Source of the DNA: Thiotrichales bacterium
GTDB lineage: Bacteria > Pseudomonadota > Gammaproteobacteria > Francisellales > CACEW01
DNA: 7,213 nucleotides
NCBI GenBank assembly: GCA_023266165.1
Contig: JAHFRR010000068.1
Span: 1-7,213, forward strand
Direction of reading: 5' to 3'
Positions 6,309-7,213 of this stretch are shown here, one piece after another. A program made the position numbers and the translations under genes. Under the pieces are notes generated by a model. That model searched no databases. It was not told the DNA's origin and saw only the letters and a list, made by a program, of their open reading frames with translations. Numbering within the stretch: position 1 is the stretch's first letter; each line of letters begins with the position of its first letter.

Positions 6309-7213
6309 ATGAATTCAGACACAAAATACGACGGGCCTACGATCATTGAAAACTCAACAGCAGCAGTGAAAGTCGATTACGAAAGACATGTGAGCAATAC
6401 TCTCCACAGCATCAATACGTTAGCATCAAACTCTGACTTCAACTATGGAGATGCAAAAAATATATCACATACAACACCTGAGAGCAGGGCGCTTGCGTAT
6501 GAGCTCGGAGCTGTTATGATCATTGCGGAATTTTTTCAACTTTCCTCCAACATAACATCCTGGAACATGGATATTGGCGTGTTTACACTGGTAGAAACTT
6601 TTCTGACCCCTGATAAGCTGAGTGCGGCCATACAATGGAAACCTCCTTCCAAACAAATACAAGCTCTTCAAGCCTCGCGCTATATGCATCTGATTGCCGC
6701 GCTTTACGATATTTTTAAAAACCTTGAGACAAGAGAGCATTCAGATAAAGGGGATGGAGTACTCGGAATCTTTCTGGTGCATCTTCGAGAAGGCCCTCTC
6801 AAAAATCCTAATGCCCCAGAGAAAACCACCTTGGAAGAACTCTACAAAGAACTGTTAGAATACTGCCGTAATCCGCAGTCCCCCCTTCGCCGGGTACTGA
6901 GCCAAAAGAAACATCGCGCTAATCCCCTCGCTCCCACGTCACTCACACGGCTTCTCAAATGCTGTCATGACATTGATCGCGAGAAACATCTGAGTGTCTA
7001 TTGGCGACAGCGACTCATCCGTACGGAAGCAATACAGCTTGCAAAAAACACTCTAGACGCCTTACGCAAGATTACTGCCCCACTCACACACGAGAAAGAT
7101 CGGCAGATCGCACAAGCACTGAAGACCTGCTGCGCAAACGAGCATCGCCTCAGTGCTCTGCTGACCCTGTTTCGCATGATTCAGACTTTAGAGGCAACCT
7201 CATCCTTCGCAGG
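6309..7213 (+). CDS. Gene C: uncharacterised protein, 3' end cut by the window (301 residues visible)
   Basis: I translated this frame directly. It stays open from ATG 6309 to the right edge, so the protein continues beyond the window. AAGGAA at 6297-6302 lies 6 bases before the ATG, and the gene B stop is 21 bases upstream, which fits an operon from the gene B promoter. The opening MNSDTKYDG resembles gene A (MNS...GDTKHDD). LQASRYMHLIAALYDIFKNL at 120-139 aligns without gaps to gene A 149-168, with 9 of 20 identical. The rest looks like soluble helices, with EELYKELLEYC at 176-186, a basic stretch around 194-203 and two CC pairs (218-219, 274-275). There is no signal peptide or membrane segment. 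I do not recognise a family. Its whole open frame with a good ribosome site argues that it is real. Confidence 0.82.
   Translation, partial: MNSDTKYDGPTIIENSTAAVKVDYERHVSNTLHSINTLASNSDFNYGDAKNISHTTPESRALAYELGAVMIIAEFFQLSSNITSWNMDIGVFTLVETFLTPDKLSAAIQWKPPSKQIQALQASRYMHLIAALYDIFKNLETREHSDKGDGVLGIFLVHLREGPLKNPNAPEKTTLEELYKELLEYCRNPQSPLRRVLSQKKHRANPLAPTSLTRLLKCCHDIDREKHLSVYWRQRLIRTEAIQLAKNTLDALRKITAPLTHEKDRQIAQALKTCCANEHRLSALLTLFRMIQTLEATSSFA

Overview
The window suggests a proteobacterium, most likely a host-associated or intracellular gammaproteobacterium. The MetK and the BamE-like lipoprotein look gammaproteobacterial. The isocitrate dehydrogenase is the long (487-residue) type that I recall best from Rickettsia, down to the C-terminal YSLAQGE. 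These comparisons are from memory, so the lineage is tentative.

Left half (1-2877), minus strand: a compact housekeeping operon transcribed right to left as icd, metK, bamE. The icd-metK gap is 2 bases and the metK ribosome binding site lies in the last codons of icd. The metK-bamE gap is 18 bases, and bamE runs off the left edge. A TATAAT box sits just upstream of icd.

Right half (2878-7213), plus strand: an accessory block of three unrecognised genes (A at 3062-4807, B at 5457-6287, C at 6309 to the right edge). Genes B and C look like one transcription unit. A and B are each preceded by a near-identical 74-base promoter and leader cassette (65 of 74 positions match, no gaps). It has a strong sigma70-type promoter, TTGAC(A/T)-16-TACAAT, overlapped by a small palindrome. 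The three proteins are soluble-looking, mainly helical, and share weak motifs, so they may be diverged members of one family expressed under common control.

Between A and B lies a 634-base non-coding stretch. It is dominated by a 429-base inverted repeat (4851-5279): arms of about 142 bases, roughly 130 of 143 aligned columns identical, around a 145-base spacer. The inner 70 bases of each arm match perfectly. Each arm carries a GC-rich 9-bp hairpin that resembles bacterial intergenic palindromic repeats. It may be a small non-autonomous mobile element, or a pair of opposed repeats acting as a transcription barrier.

The most unusual part of the window is this accessory block: duplicated regulatory cassettes driving a set of possibly paralogous, unrecognised proteins, with a fold-back element between them. 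No function can be assigned from sequence alone.
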